Source: JAGNRR01 sp965230665 (GTDB lineage: Bacteria > Bacteroidota > Bacteroidia > Chitinophagales > Chitinophagaceae). Taken from it: a stretch of DNA of 64,000 nt. A program made the translations under genes and the position numbers. This document shows positions 18,919 to 28,849 of the stretch, in pieces. The stretch's first letter is position 1; each line of letters opens with the position of its first letter. The stretch covers positions 2,232,001 through 2,296,000 of the forward strand of contig CBDDLM010000004.1 in NCBI GenBank assembly GCA_965230665.1, given 5' to 3'. The notes beneath the pieces are model-generated. The model was not told where the DNA came from and did not search any database. It was given only the letters and a program-made list of their open reading frames with translations.

Positions 18919-20661
18919 TTACTTTAAACGAACAAATTTAGGACCACTTAAACAGGGGTATATTTTAGTTTTATAAATGCCATTTTCTAAATATCGTTCT
19001 GCCCAGCAATATTCTTTACCTTTTGTATCGTCATTCTTCATTTGACAAACATACCATACCACCAGAGCACTCTCTTTAGTAACTTCATTATTAATAAATT
19101 TTTCAGGTCCTTGTTGATAATCTGTATTACAGCAGGGGCCAATAGAGACAAGGTCCGTCTCACCCTCATCTAGCTCTGGATGTTTCTTGGTTAGATATAT
19201 ATAAGGGTGGTCACCCCGACTATTATCGTTAAATTGACCTCGATTGGGTTCTATATAAAAACCATATCCTTTTTCATTGGATACTTTATATTTATACCCT
19301 TCAGGTGTAAAATCCGTTTGTTCTGATTGTAGTTTCCACTTTTCTTGATCCCATATGGTCCACTGATTATTTTCGAACTCGCTAAAGTTATTTTTTTCAC
19401 CAGGAAAAGAAAACCGAAGGACAGGTCTATAGGTTCCGTTATTACCACAACCTCTTCCCAAACTTGCCACAGCGGATCGCCAATTCCCATTTTTATAGAA
19501 CTCGTATCGCTGTAAATAATTATAGTTGCAAGGCATTGGCCATAGTTCTGTGCTAAAATTTTGTTCTAGGGCAAAACCAATGACTTGTCCATTTTCTTCG
19601 ATGTCGCTGATGCGAGGCTCAGTATCAGCGACAACAGCAGCTTGGCTATAAGCGGGGCAACCAACAGCATCGCTATATCCAAAACCATCCGTATTACTAT
19701 AATTTACATGCCAGTCTACAACTTTTGCATTATTAAGGACTAGTTGATCCTTAAACAAGACTTCAGAAATTCTAAGACCATCACTAGTGGTAATAACGAA
19801 GTTTAAATCCCAACCATATTTTTTAATATTGGTTATAGACTGGCAATAGCATTCCATGATTTTGTCAAATTCCAGTCTTTTTTCGGTAACCGTAAGAGCA
19901 GGTTGTTTACTTCCAGTATTCGTCCAACGGTATCCTACGAGTTTTAGGTCAGTAAGGTCTATAATAGCCCATAATGCCTTGTCTTGAATAGTGAAAGTGG
20001 GCGCAACGCATAAATGTCGACTCCGTTCACACTTTGTTCTGTTTAACGCGGTCTTCGTGTTTGCCATGACGGCTTCAGTTTCGGAAGGCTTATGCCCAAG
20101 AGCATTGATTATTTCCGGGTGATTAATGGCCAATTGAATGGCTAGTTCTTTAAGATAGATAGGAATATCAGGTTGAGATTGCTCCAGCGTATTCGTTGAA
20201 AGAACCATTTTCCTAGAAAGGTCAACAAAGGCTGTCGTTGTAAGGTTAATTGCATAATTGTACATTTCAACTTTATATACATGCTCAGTATTATTTTTTA
20301 CCTCTTGGGGTCTAGCCTTATATATGTTAAAGACCTCGTTTAAAAGATATTGTCCGTTTTCATTGATAAGATGCTTTGCAAAATCCGTGTGATGCAAAGC
20401 AATTTCTAGAGCTTTTTGCTGGTGATGATCCAAGGAATCTATGAGCACGAGAGGTTTTAATCTCTCCGCAGCTTCTTGAATTTGTTGAGATCTTTTTTGA
20501 ATCAGGGAAGAAAGCTTTGGGCTAGCGTACGACGTAGAGTCTGATATTAGTAGAGCGTCTGTTTTAGAACCACTATTAGAATCAACTTTGGAGTCACAAG
20601 AATTGAGTAGGGCGACTAGGACAAAGAATAAAGAAAACGTAGCAAGTTGATAGCATTTCAT
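18919..20661 (-). CDS. Large lipoprotein of unknown function
   Basis: 580 residues with a lipobox (LFFVLVALLNSC, Cys near 22, then Asp, which in many bacteria affects lipoprotein sorting). A Lys/Glu-rich helical region spans about 50-210; then a beta-rich part includes KALWAIIDLTDLKLVGYRWT, WHVNYSNTDGFGYSDAVGCP and, late in the protein, WAERYLENGIYKTKIYPC. Several Cys are spread through the mature part (CERSRHLC, ECYC, CCN). The IDLTDLKLVGYRW strand resembles sequences of copper-amine-oxidase-like or PepSY-type modules, but this is too weak to assign. A TATCTTCG -7-like element lies 7 bases before the ATG. It heads a two-gene operon with the smaller lipoprotein. Confidence 0.65.
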   Translation of the reverse strand: MKCYQLATFSLFFVLVALLNSCDSKVDSNSGSKTDALLISDSTSYASPKLSSLIQKRSQQIQEAAERLKPLVLIDSLDHHQQKALEIALHHTDFAKHLINENGQYLLNEVFNIYKARPQEVKNNTEHVYKVEMYNYAINLTTTAFVDLSRKMVLSTNTLEQSQPDIPIYLKELAIQLAINHPEIINALGHKPSETEAVMANTKTALNRTKCERSRHLCVAPTFTIQDKALWAIIDLTDLKLVGYRWTNTGSKQPALTVTEKRLEFDKIMECYCQSITNIKKYGWDLNFVITTSDGLRISEVLFKDQLVLNNAKVVDWHVNYSNTDGFGYSDAVGCPAYSQAAVVADTEPRISDIEENGQVIGFALEQNFSTELWPMPCNYNYLQRYEFYKNGNWRSAVASLGRGCGNNGTYRPVLRFSFPGEKNNFSEFENNQWTIWDQEKWKLQSEQTDFTPEGYKYKVSNEKGYGFYIEPNRGQFNDNSRGDHPYIYLTKKHPELDEGETDLVSIGPCCNTDYQQGPEKFINNEVTKESALVVWYVCQMKNDDTKGKEYCWAERYLENGIYKTKIYPCLSGPKFVRLK

Positions 20662-20668
20662 TTCGGGT

Positions 20669-20676
20669 CGAAGATA
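20669..20676 (-). promoter_or_regulatory. TAnnTTYG promoter element (TATCTTCG)
   Basis: On the minus strand TATCTTCG ends 7 bases before the ATG of the 580-residue lipoprotein, matching the short-leader arrangement seen at other genes here. Confidence 0.4.
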
Positions 20677-20792
20677 ATTTATATCCGCTAGAGTACAGTC
20701 ATTTTGGTAGTTATGCTATTTTATTTATATGGGTTTTTATTAATATATAATATTTACGAATCTTTTGAAAATCTTGCTTTGAAAACGGCGTT

Positions 20793-20808
20793 TTGGCATA
20801 GAACTTGT
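20793..20808 (+). promoter_or_regulatory. Sigma-54-like element before the SdrD-repeat gene
   Basis: TTGGCA, six bases, TTGT has the GG-N10-GT spacing of a -24/-12 promoter, 27 bases before the ATG. It has the same form as the element at 11333-11347. The TTGT instead of TTGC lowers confidence. Confidence 0.4.
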
Positions 20809-20835
20809 ATGATATATAAAAATTAGCAATATCTT

Positions 20836-23800
20836 ATGAAAAAACTACTACTGCTTGTATTGGGCATCATGCTCATGTTAAGTACAAGGGCCCAAATCAC
20901 TGGGATTATTTACAAAGACTTTAATGGTAATGGTGTTTGGCAGAATGTGGCACCTAATATAGAGCCCGGAGTTCGAGGTGTTATTATCAATGCCTATGAT
21001 GAATCAAATACTCTGGTTAACACAACAATGTCGGATAGTGCCGGTGGTTATACTTTACCATATTCCGTACCCGTTCGTTTAGAGTTTGTAATACCAAGTT
21101 CAAATTGTATTACACCTTTATATGACAACACAGGATTCAGCGGCGATGGTAATAACGTACGATTCGTAACAGCAAATAATACTACGGAGAATTATGCTGT
21201 TTTAAACCCATCTGAGTATGCCGCTAACAAAAATCCAAGAGTATATGTACCCGTTCATAAAAATGGAGATCCATTGGCTGGCGGTAATACAGCACTTGAA
21301 GATTTCTTTGTGGCCTACGACTGGAATACCAATTCTAACACGCAAGTTAACTTACGAACCGCACCTGCCTCTCAACTGGGAGCGCTTTATGGAGTTGCGT
21401 TCAGTAAACAATCAGGAAAAATATTTACTTCAGCCTTTATTAAAAGACATGTTGGTTTAGGGCCATTAGGTCCAGGGGGAATTTATATGATAACTGATAC
21501 GGGTTCGGCACTGGGCGTAAGTAATTTTTATGACCTTGATACAACCTCATTTCGTCCTAGTGCAGGATCGGGAGCTCCTGCTTATGGGGGCGGAAGCAGT
21601 TTTAACTTTAGCGGAGATACATCAATTACGTTTATTGGGTCTATTGATCCAGTATCTGGTGCACCAGTTGGTTTAGGAGTTGTTGGAGCCAATAATACGG
21701 ATAGAGGGATATCTGGTAGTCTTGATAGTGATAGTTACGATGCAGCTGCATTTGATCAAGTTGGTAAAGTAGGATTAGGTGATTTAGAAATAAGTGATGA
21801 CGGTAAATTCTTATTCGTCATGAATCTATTGAGCAGAAAAGTGGTTCGAATGGAACTAGATGATGCCTACAATCCTACTACAATTATTAATATAACAGAA
21901 TTTACGCTACCTAGCGTTACCGCCACTAATGGAGAATTCAGACCATTTGCACTAGGTTATCATAGAAATAAACTTTTTGTTGGAGGTTTAACCTCTGGTG
22001 AGAATGGTGGACAAAATAACGTAGGAGCTAATGATGGAACGGCATATACAGATCTATATGCTTATGTTTTTGAGTTAAATGACCCTACAGGCCCAGCAGT
22101 GTTCACAACAACGCCTGTATTAACTTTTCCACTGAACTTCCTAAAAGGATTTCCTATTAATGGAACGAATGATACTTTAAGTAGAAAATGGAAACCTTGG
22201 ACAAGAGAAACAAATAATCTTATTGTAGGTGCTTTCGGTGAGCGCGTATATGGAACACCAATGTTTACGGACATCGATTTTACAGATAGAGGTGATATGG
22301 TCATGAATTTTAGAGATAGATGCGGGGATCAATTTGGTTATGCCAATTATCAGAATCTACGCAATAGTACAGCTTTGTCTACCTATGATGTTAGCGGTGA
22401 TATTCTTATTGCTGGTAGAGATTGTTCTACAGGTGGTTATACATTAGAAAGCAACGGTAGTTATACTTCTGATGGAACGACTTTTACAAGTTTAGGAGCG
22501 AATACCGATGAGGGGCCTGGTGGCGGAGAGTTTTTCTATATGGATGTACCACCAGATAGTTTTCACCGTGAGTGTAGCCAAGGTTCTTGTGCTTTTCTGC
22601 CTGGTTCAAATGAAGGGATCTTTACATTAATGGATGCAAACTCGGCGTTCTCAGGTGGGACAGTACAATTCTCTGCTGAAGATGCAACCGTTTCTAATCG
22701 AACCAATATTTATGCAGGAAACTCAGCTACAGGTAGTTTAGGAAAAGCGAATGGTTTAGGTGATGTAGAGTTAGCTGGAGAAGAACCTCCTTTGGAGATT
22801 GGGAATCGAGTATGGTCTGATGACGGGGATGGGATTCAAGATCCCGCAGAAGCTGGTATTCAAGATGTAAGTATAGAGCTATTCTGTGATACAAATAATG
22901 ATGGAACAGCTGATGGAGCTCTGGTAGCAACAACAACAACTGATGCAGATGGACTTTGGTACTTTAATGCATCAAATGTTACCGATGGGGACCCGTTTAC
23001 CTCGGGTAATCAGGCTGGTCCTCAACCAAATAAAACGTATATCGTTAAGATTGGTTCAGCAGATTGGAGTGGTGGTGTAGGAATTGGAGATTTAGCTTAT
23101 AGGAAATTAACAGCATCTAATGTAGGTGGTGCTGGACAAGCGGATGTTCGAGACAATGATGCTGTTTTGGTATCAGGAGTACCTTGCACTTCAGTTACCT
23201 TAGGTGGTCATGGAGAAAATGATCATAGTTTGGACTTTGGTTTTAGGAGTCCTGTTTTACCAATTTGTTTAGGCGATAAGGTATGGAATGATTTAGACCA
23301 AGACGGGATATTAAATAATGGAGAAGTAGGAGTAGCTGGGGTTACGATACACCTAATCGATTCTGCTTCAGGAGAGACGATTAGTGCCACCTTAAGTGAT
23401 GCATATGGAAACTATAAATTCTGTGACCTAGACCCCGGTACCTATAAAGTAACGTTTACACCTCCGGCTAATTATAAATTCACAGGTCAAAACGCAGGGT
23501 CGAATGATAGTACGGATAGTGATGTGGATCCAGTGACTGGGATGACAACTTATTATACTTTAGTATCTGGCGACACGAATAATACGGTTGACGCAGGGAT
23601 TTATTTTGATGAACCAATTACGGCTACCGTAGGTGATTATGTGTGGTACGATGTTGATAAAGATGGTGTACAAGATGCGAGTGAGGAAGGTGTAAGTGGT
23701 ATTGTGGTAACACTGTGTGATAACGGAGGGAATCCAGTTGCGACAACTATAACCGATGGTAACGGGAAATATTTATTCACTGAAGTAGCGCCTGGAACTT

Positions 23801-26721
23801 ATTCTGTTGGCTTTGGGAAGTTACCGGGTTTAACGTTTAGTCCTAATTCAGGTGTTGTTTCGGGTACTGCAAATAGCGATGCGAATCCATCAACAGGTAA
23901 GACTGCTACATTTACAGTAAGTGCTGGCGATAGTATTCGATATGTAGATGCTGGTTTATATAGTTTGTCAACTACAGTAGGTAGTTTGGGAGATAGAGTT
24001 TGGTATGATACAGATCAGAATGGTGTGCAAGATGTAGGTGAAGCTGGTGTGGCTGGTGTCACGGTAACTTTATATCAGTCCGATGGGACAACAGTAATTT
24101 CTACTACGACGACCGATGCTTTCGGGAACTATATTTTCACAGGTTTAGCACAAGGTCAATATGTTGTTGGGTTTAGTAACCTGCCTACGAATTACGTGTT
24201 GACGAATACTTCGGGCGCTGATTCTGTAACAAATAGTGATGCGAATACAGGTACAGCTAAGACGACTGTGATAGACCTTGGAGAAGGTCAGCATAATATG
24301 ACGTATGATGCTGGTATTTATACAACAGTATCTGCAAATAATAATAGTTTAGGAGATTACGTTTGGAATGATTTTAATAAAGATGGAGTTCAAGATGCCT
24401 CAGAAATAGGAGTAGGTGGTATAACAGTTACCTTGTTAAACGCCACAACTCAATCAGTGATTTCTAATACTACAACTGATAAGAATGGATTCTATCTATT
24501 CCCAGACTTGCCAAATGGATCTTATTGTGTACAATTCTCTAATCTACCAGAGGGTTATGCGTTTAGTCCGAACGGAAATGGAACAGCTGCTACAGGAAGT
24601 GATGCGCATCCAAGTACAGGTAAAACTCCAGCAGTTAGTTTGACTGGTAATACGCATAATAGAGATGTAGATGCTGGTATTAATATTGGTACTACACATC
24701 TAGGTTTGGGAAGTTTAGGAGACCTAGTTTGGTACGATATGAATAACGATGGTATTCAAGATGCTACGGAAAAGGGGATACCTAATGTAAAAGTGATTCT
24801 TCTACAAGAAGATGGAGTAACACCTATAGACTCTATGTTAACTGATCCTTTAGGTAACTATGTTTTCACAGGCTTGCCTGCAGGTAATTATGTTGTTTGT
24901 TTTGCTGATATACCATCAGGTTTTACGATTAGTCCTAAAAACGTTGATAGTGAAGGTCTAAATGGCATTCGTAATAGCGATGTGAATGTAGCCACTCAAA
25001 AAACGGATGTAATTCCTTTAGGCACTGGTGAGGATAATATGAATATTGATATGGGTATTGCTCCACCAGCAGGTACGGCTAGTTTAGGGAACTGCGTTTG
25101 GTATGACCTAAATAATGATGGTTTGCAAACAGCTGGTGAGCCTGGGGTTCAGGGCATAACGGTAAGATTATACAATAGTAGTGGAGTGGCCATAAGTAGT
25201 ACGAGTACTGATAAAGATGGAAAATATGCCTTTGTAGGACTGATTCCAGAAACATATAGTGTTGGTTTTGAAAATTTGCCTGCAGGTTATGGCTTCACTT
25301 CTCAGGATGCTGATGCCACGGGAATAAATGGCGTTGCGAATAGTGATGCTGATAGTTTAACAGGTTTAACAACAACAGTAACCTTGGCTGCTGGAGACAA
25401 TAACCCGAACTTGGACGCAGGTATCGTAACAACAATTGTAGCTAGTGTTGGTGACTATGTATGGTATGATGCCAACCGCGATGGAACGCAAGATCCAAAT
25501 GAAGAAGGAGTTGGCGGTGTGCTTGTAACCTTGTGTGATAATGGGAATGTACCTGTCGCTAGTGCAATTACGAAACCTGATGGCTCTTATATTTTTACAA
25601 ATGTGACGCCTGGAACATATAGTATACGATTTAGTAATATTCCGAAAGGCATGATATTTACAAGTCAAGAATCTAACCCAACATCAAATACAGGAAGTAA
25701 TGTAAATCCGACTACGGGTAAAACACCTCAATTTACCGTAACAGCCGGAATGCATAATCCAACAATTGATGCTGGTATCACAACAGCTCCAAAAGCAGGA
25801 CTAGGAAATTATACTTGGTTAGATGCCAATGAAGATGGATTACAGGGAGCAAGTGAAGAACCCTTAGCAGGTGTATTGGTTACCCTGTATGCTTCTGATG
25901 GTACAACGGTCTTGGCGAATACAACAACGGATGGTAACGGGAACTATAGCTTTATTAATCTAACACCTGGTACATATATTGTTGGTTTCGATAGCCTACC
26001 TACTGGCTATACGCCAACGCAAAGTACGGGTACTGTAAATGATTCTTTAAATAGTGATTTGGGCAGTAATGGTAAGACTTCATCCGTTACGATTCCGGCA
26101 GATTCGTATAACCCGAATTTGGATGCAGGTATTTATATTGGATTTCCATTGCCAGTATCTGATCTACAAGCGTATCGAGCTGTAATCTCAGAACGTACTA
26201 AATGTGAAGTAAATTGGTTCACAGTTAACGAGTTAAATACAGCGCGATTTGAAATTCAAAGAAGTACGAATGGTGTAGATTTCAAAGAGGTTGGAAATCA
26301 ATCTGCGGGTGGTCATACCCTTTCTAAGGTAAATTACTCTATGGTAGATGATATTAGTGATGTATTAGACGCTGATGTTTTATACTACCGTGTGAAGTTG
26401 ATAGACATTGATCAACACTTTACAATGTCAAACGTTCTGACGGTAAAGATTGACAATGCTCTTGGTTCAAATATTAAGATATATCCTGTTCCGTTTAAAG
26501 ATCAGATAAAAGTGGAGATGATGAGTGAAGCCGAAAACGACATTGCGATCACAATTTTGGATGCTTCTGGTAAAACAGTGAGTAAAAGTAAGTATCCGAT
26601 CGAAGCTGGGTCAAATGTGATAACGGTTAATCAACTGCAGAGTTTAAGTGAAGGGGTTTATTTCGTAAAAATTAGAGATCTTGAGAATAATGAAGAGATT
26701 ACGAAAAAAATTGTAAAGTAG
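20836..26721 (+). CDS. Giant secreted protein with nine SdrD-like B domains and type A T9SS sorting domain
   Basis: 1961 residues with a signal peptide (MKKLLLLVLGIMLMLSTRAQ). Residues 20-120 form an unusual first B-type module (GIIYKDFNGNGVWQNVAPNI). Residues 130-640 form a propeller-like region with lines such as LYGVAFSKQSGKIFTSAFIK and GDLEISDDGKFLFVMNLL. From residue about 652 to 1765 there are nine SdrD/Cna-B-like domains, each with a calcium-type motif such as VWYDVDKDGVQDASEEG and a closing YLFTEVAPGTYSVGF strand. The protein ends with a linker (ISERTKCEVNWFTVNELNTA) and a sorting domain starting IKIYPVPF. This architecture suggests a rigid calcium-stabilised rod displayed on the surface. 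A terminator follows the gene. Confidence 0.9.
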   Translation: MKKLLLLVLGIMLMLSTRAQITGIIYKDFNGNGVWQNVAPNIEPGVRGVIINAYDESNTLVNTTMSDSAGGYTLPYSVPVRLEFVIPSSNCITPLYDNTGFSGDGNNVRFVTANNTTENYAVLNPSEYAANKNPRVYVPVHKNGDPLAGGNTALEDFFVAYDWNTNSNTQVNLRTAPASQLGALYGVAFSKQSGKIFTSAFIKRHVGLGPLGPGGIYMITDTGSALGVSNFYDLDTTSFRPSAGSGAPAYGGGSSFNFSGDTSITFIGSIDPVSGAPVGLGVVGANNTDRGISGSLDSDSYDAAAFDQVGKVGLGDLEISDDGKFLFVMNLLSRKVVRMELDDAYNPTTIINITEFTLPSVTATNGEFRPFALGYHRNKLFVGGLTSGENGGQNNVGANDGTAYTDLYAYVFELNDPTGPAVFTTTPVLTFPLNFLKGFPINGTNDTLSRKWKPWTRETNNLIVGAFGERVYGTPMFTDIDFTDRGDMVMNFRDRCGDQFGYANYQNLRNSTALSTYDVSGDILIAGRDCSTGGYTLESNGSYTSDGTTFTSLGANTDEGPGGGEFFYMDVPPDSFHRECSQGSCAFLPGSNEGIFTLMDANSAFSGGTVQFSAEDATVSNRTNIYAGNSATGSLGKANGLGDVELAGEEPPLEIGNRVWSDDGDGIQDPAEAGIQDVSIELFCDTNNDGTADGALVATTTTDADGLWYFNASNVTDGDPFTSGNQAGPQPNKTYIVKIGSADWSGGVGIGDLAYRKLTASNVGGAGQADVRDNDAVLVSGVPCTSVTLGGHGENDHSLDFGFRSPVLPICLGDKVWNDLDQDGILNNGEVGVAGVTIHLIDSASGETISATLSDAYGNYKFCDLDPGTYKVTFTPPANYKFTGQNAGSNDSTDSDVDPVTGMTTYYTLVSGDTNNTVDAGIYFDEPITATVGDYVWYDVDKDGVQDASEEGVSGIVVTLCDNGGNPVATTITDGNGKYLFTEVAPGTYSVGFGKLPGLTFSPNSGVVSGTANSDANPSTGKTATFTVSAGDSIRYVDAGLYSLSTTVGSLGDRVWYDTDQNGVQDVGEAGVAGVTVTLYQSDGTTVISTTTTDAFGNYIFTGLAQGQYVVGFSNLPTNYVLTNTSGADSVTNSDANTGTAKTTVIDLGEGQHNMTYDAGIYTTVSANNNSLGDYVWNDFNKDGVQDASEIGVGGITVTLLNATTQSVISNTTTDKNGFYLFPDLPNGSYCVQFSNLPEGYAFSPNGNGTAATGSDAHPSTGKTPAVSLTGNTHNRDVDAGINIGTTHLGLGSLGDLVWYDMNNDGIQDATEKGIPNVKVILLQEDGVTPIDSMLTDPLGNYVFTGLPAGNYVVCFADIPSGFTISPKNVDSEGLNGIRNSDVNVATQKTDVIPLGTGEDNMNIDMGIAPPAGTASLGNCVWYDLNNDGLQTAGEPGVQGITVRLYNSSGVAISSTSTDKDGKYAFVGLIPETYSVGFENLPAGYGFTSQDADATGINGVANSDADSLTGLTTTVTLAAGDNNPNLDAGIVTTIVASVGDYVWYDANRDGTQDPNEEGVGGVLVTLCDNGNVPVASAITKPDGSYIFTNVTPGTYSIRFSNIPKGMIFTSQESNPTSNTGSNVNPTTGKTPQFTVTAGMHNPTIDAGITTAPKAGLGNYTWLDANEDGLQGASEEPLAGVLVTLYASDGTTVLANTTTDGNGNYSFINLTPGTYIVGFDSLPTGYTPTQSTGTVNDSLNSDLGSNGKTSSVTIPADSYNPNLDAGIYIGFPLPVSDLQAYRAVISERTKCEVNWFTVNELNTARFEIQRSTNGVDFKEVGNQSAGGHTLSKVNYSMVDDISDVLDADVLYYRVKLIDIDQHFTMSNVLTVKIDNALGSNIKIYPVPFKDQIKVEMMSEAENDIAITILDASGKTVSKSKYPIEAGSNVITVNQLQSLSEGVYFVKIRDLENNEEITKKIVK

Positions 26722-26747
26722 TATTTTCAAACAGCCAATCAATTTTT

Positions 26748-26784
26748 AGGCTCTGGTTTCTTTAATGAAGCCAGAGCTTTTTTT
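26748..26784 (+). terminator. Rho-independent terminator
   Basis: A stem of AGGCTCTGGTTTC with GAAGCCAGAGCTT (one G-T pair) around a 6-base loop is followed by a run of seven T, 27 bases after the stop codon. Confidence 0.85.
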
Positions 26785-26953
26785 ATATCCTAACTGCATG
26801 TAGGTCGCAAGGGAACGCCACAAAGACTTTTTTGAACTCTTAGATTTATTAAACCTTAATTATTTGACAAAGGATAATATCACAAGGGTGTTTATTTCAT
26901 TTATTGTGGTTTTTCCAATATTTTCGCACCTTTACCACACGATACTGAACTAA

Positions 26954-27979
26954 ATGGGATTATTTGATTTTTTTACAAAGGATATTGCGATCGACCTTGG
27001 TACAGCAAATACTTTGATTATACATAATGACGAAGTTGTTGTAGATGAACCTTCTATAGTAACCGTTGACCGACAAACCAACAAAATTATTGCTGTTGGT
27101 AAACGGGCAATGATGATGGATGGGAAGGTACACGAGAACTTAAAGACTATTCGTCCCTTAAAAGATGGCGTGATTGCAGATTTTAATGCGGCTGAAGGAA
27201 TGATTCGTGAAATGATTAAGCTGATCTCTGAAACGAAAAAGTCTTTTTTCTCTCCAAGCTGGAGAATGGTCATCTGTATTCCATCTTCTATTACAGAGGT
27301 AGAAAAACGCGCTGTAAGAGATAGTGCAGAGCAAGCTGGAGCAAAAGAGGTTTATATGATTCATGAGCCTATGGCAGCAGCTTTGGGTATCGGTATAGAT
27401 GTTGAAGAGCCTACGGGTAATATGGTTATTGATATCGGAGGGGGGACAACTGGAATTTCAGTTATTTCACTTTCTGGTATTGTATGTGATGAAAGTATTC
27501 GAGTCGCAGGAGATGAGTTTACCGGTGATGTAATTGAAGCTATGCGTCGTTATCATAGTCTGCTTATCGGAGAGCGTACTGCTGAGCAAATAAAAATCCA
27601 AGTAGGCAGTGCCTTAAAAGAGTTGGATAATCCACCTGAAGATGTTGCAGTGAATGGACGAGATTTAGTTACTGGGATTCCTAAACAGATTTTAGTAAGT
27701 TATACTGAAATTGCCGATGCACTCGATAAATCAATATTTAAGATTGAAGAAGGTGTGTTACGTGCTTTAGAAAAGACGCCACCGGAGCTTGCTTCGGATA
27801 TTTTCAGACGAGGTTTATACTTAACAGGAGGTGGAGCTCTATTGCGTGGATTGGATAGAAGAATTTCGTCTAAAATTAAGATGCCAGTGCATATCGCGGA
27901 TGACCCGTTACGTTCGGTTGTTAGAGGTACCGGGATGGCATTGAAACATATCGATAAGTATCCTTTCTTAATGCAATAA
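26954..27979 (+). CDS. mreB: Rod shape-determining actin homologue MreB
   Basis: 341 residues, the normal length. It starts MGLFDFFTKDIAIDLGTANT, which gives the phosphate-1 loop DLGTANT. Further landmarks are the connecting motif IHEPMAAALG, phosphate-2 IDIGGGTTGI, and adenosine motif YLTGGGALLRGLD. MreB forms membrane-associated filaments that guide lateral cell-wall synthesis. It is first in a tight cluster with mreC, mreD and a SET-domain gene. A TATTTTCG element (26919-26926) 27 bases upstream is a plausible promoter. Confidence 0.97.
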   Translation: MGLFDFFTKDIAIDLGTANTLIIHNDEVVVDEPSIVTVDRQTNKIIAVGKRAMMMDGKVHENLKTIRPLKDGVIADFNAAEGMIREMIKLISETKKSFFSPSWRMVICIPSSITEVEKRAVRDSAEQAGAKEVYMIHEPMAAALGIGIDVEEPTGNMVIDIGGGTTGISVISLSGIVCDESIRVAGDEFTGDVIEAMRRYHSLLIGERTAEQIKIQVGSALKELDNPPEDVAVNGRDLVTGIPKQILVSYTEIADALDKSIFKIEEGVLRALEKTPPELASDIFRRGLYLTGGGALLRGLDRRISSKIKMPVHIADDPLRSVVRGTGMALKHIDKYPFLMQ

Positions 27980-27994
27980 TCTGCTGTAGGAGGA

Positions 27995-28849
27995 GTGCGG
28001 AATCTAATTTTAATATTACAGGCTTACCAGAAGGTCTTTTTCTTTTTGCTTTTAGAGATTATCTGCCTTACTATATTCATACGTAATAATAATTATCAAT
28101 TTCAGTCTTATTTGCATAGCGCAAGGGGAGTTAGCGGTGCGTTGTATAAGAAAAAGGATGCGCTTACTTCGTACCTAAGTCTTGCTGAAAAAAATGCTGC
28201 ACTGTTGGTTGAGAATGCTAAACTAAAATCGGAACTCGGTATTGAAATAGAGAGTAACCCTTTAAAGGATACAAATTTTTCGCGTATAGTAGCGGTAGAT
28301 TCAATTAAGCAAACGGTGCATTATGATTATAAACCAGCCCGAGTCCTAAATAACTCTTTTGATAAGAAAAATAACTTTCTAACGCTTGATTTGGGCTCAA
28401 GAAAAGGTGTTCGAAAGAATATGATCGTAGTTGGACCAGAAGGTGTTGTTGGTAAAATAACGCATGTTTCGGCGCACTATTCATTAGCGGCTAGTGTATT
28501 GAGTAATGAATTTAGTGTGAGTTCGGTTACGCCAGATGGAACTACAAGCAAAGTTAGATGGGGTGGAATACGTGATCCGTATCATGCTGTATTATCTGGT
28601 ATTCCTCAGTCTGAGAAACTAAAGAAAGGAGATACAATTGTTACAAGTGCCTATTCCAAATTTCCTCCAAACATCATGATTGGCCGAGTTGTACAAATGC
28701 AAAAAGGAGGAAGTCATAGCGGGAGTCGATATAAAATTAGACTAAGTACAAATTTCAAGAAATTGGATTTCGTATATGTGGTTATTGATAAAGTAAATTT
28801 AGAGCGAACCGTACTTGAGGATTCAGTGAAAGCAAAGGTTAATGAATAA
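27995..28849 (+). CDS. mreC: Rod shape-determining protein MreC
   Basis: 284 residues from GTG. The N-terminus RNLILILQAYQKVFFFLLLEIICLTIFI matches the family's single membrane anchor in its usual position, which fixes the start although AGGAGG lies only one base upstream of it. A short coiled coil (about 55-80, LAEKNAALLVENAKLKSEL) is followed by the MreC beta-barrel domain with NNFLTLDLGSRKGVRKNMIV, GPEGVVGKI and GDTIVTSAYSKFPPNIMIG. It bridges MreB filaments and the periplasmic wall-synthesis machinery. It is 15 bp after mreB and overlaps mreD by 8 bp. Confidence 0.95.
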   Translation: MRNLILILQAYQKVFFFLLLEIICLTIFIRNNNYQFQSYLHSARGVSGALYKKKDALTSYLSLAEKNAALLVENAKLKSELGIEIESNPLKDTNFSRIVAVDSIKQTVHYDYKPARVLNNSFDKKNNFLTLDLGSRKGVRKNMIVVGPEGVVGKITHVSAHYSLAASVLSNEFSVSSVTPDGTTSKVRWGGIRDPYHAVLSGIPQSEKLKKGDTIVTSAYSKFPPNIMIGRVVQMQKGGSHSGSRYKIRLSTNFKKLDFVYVVIDKVNLERTVLEDSVKAKVNE

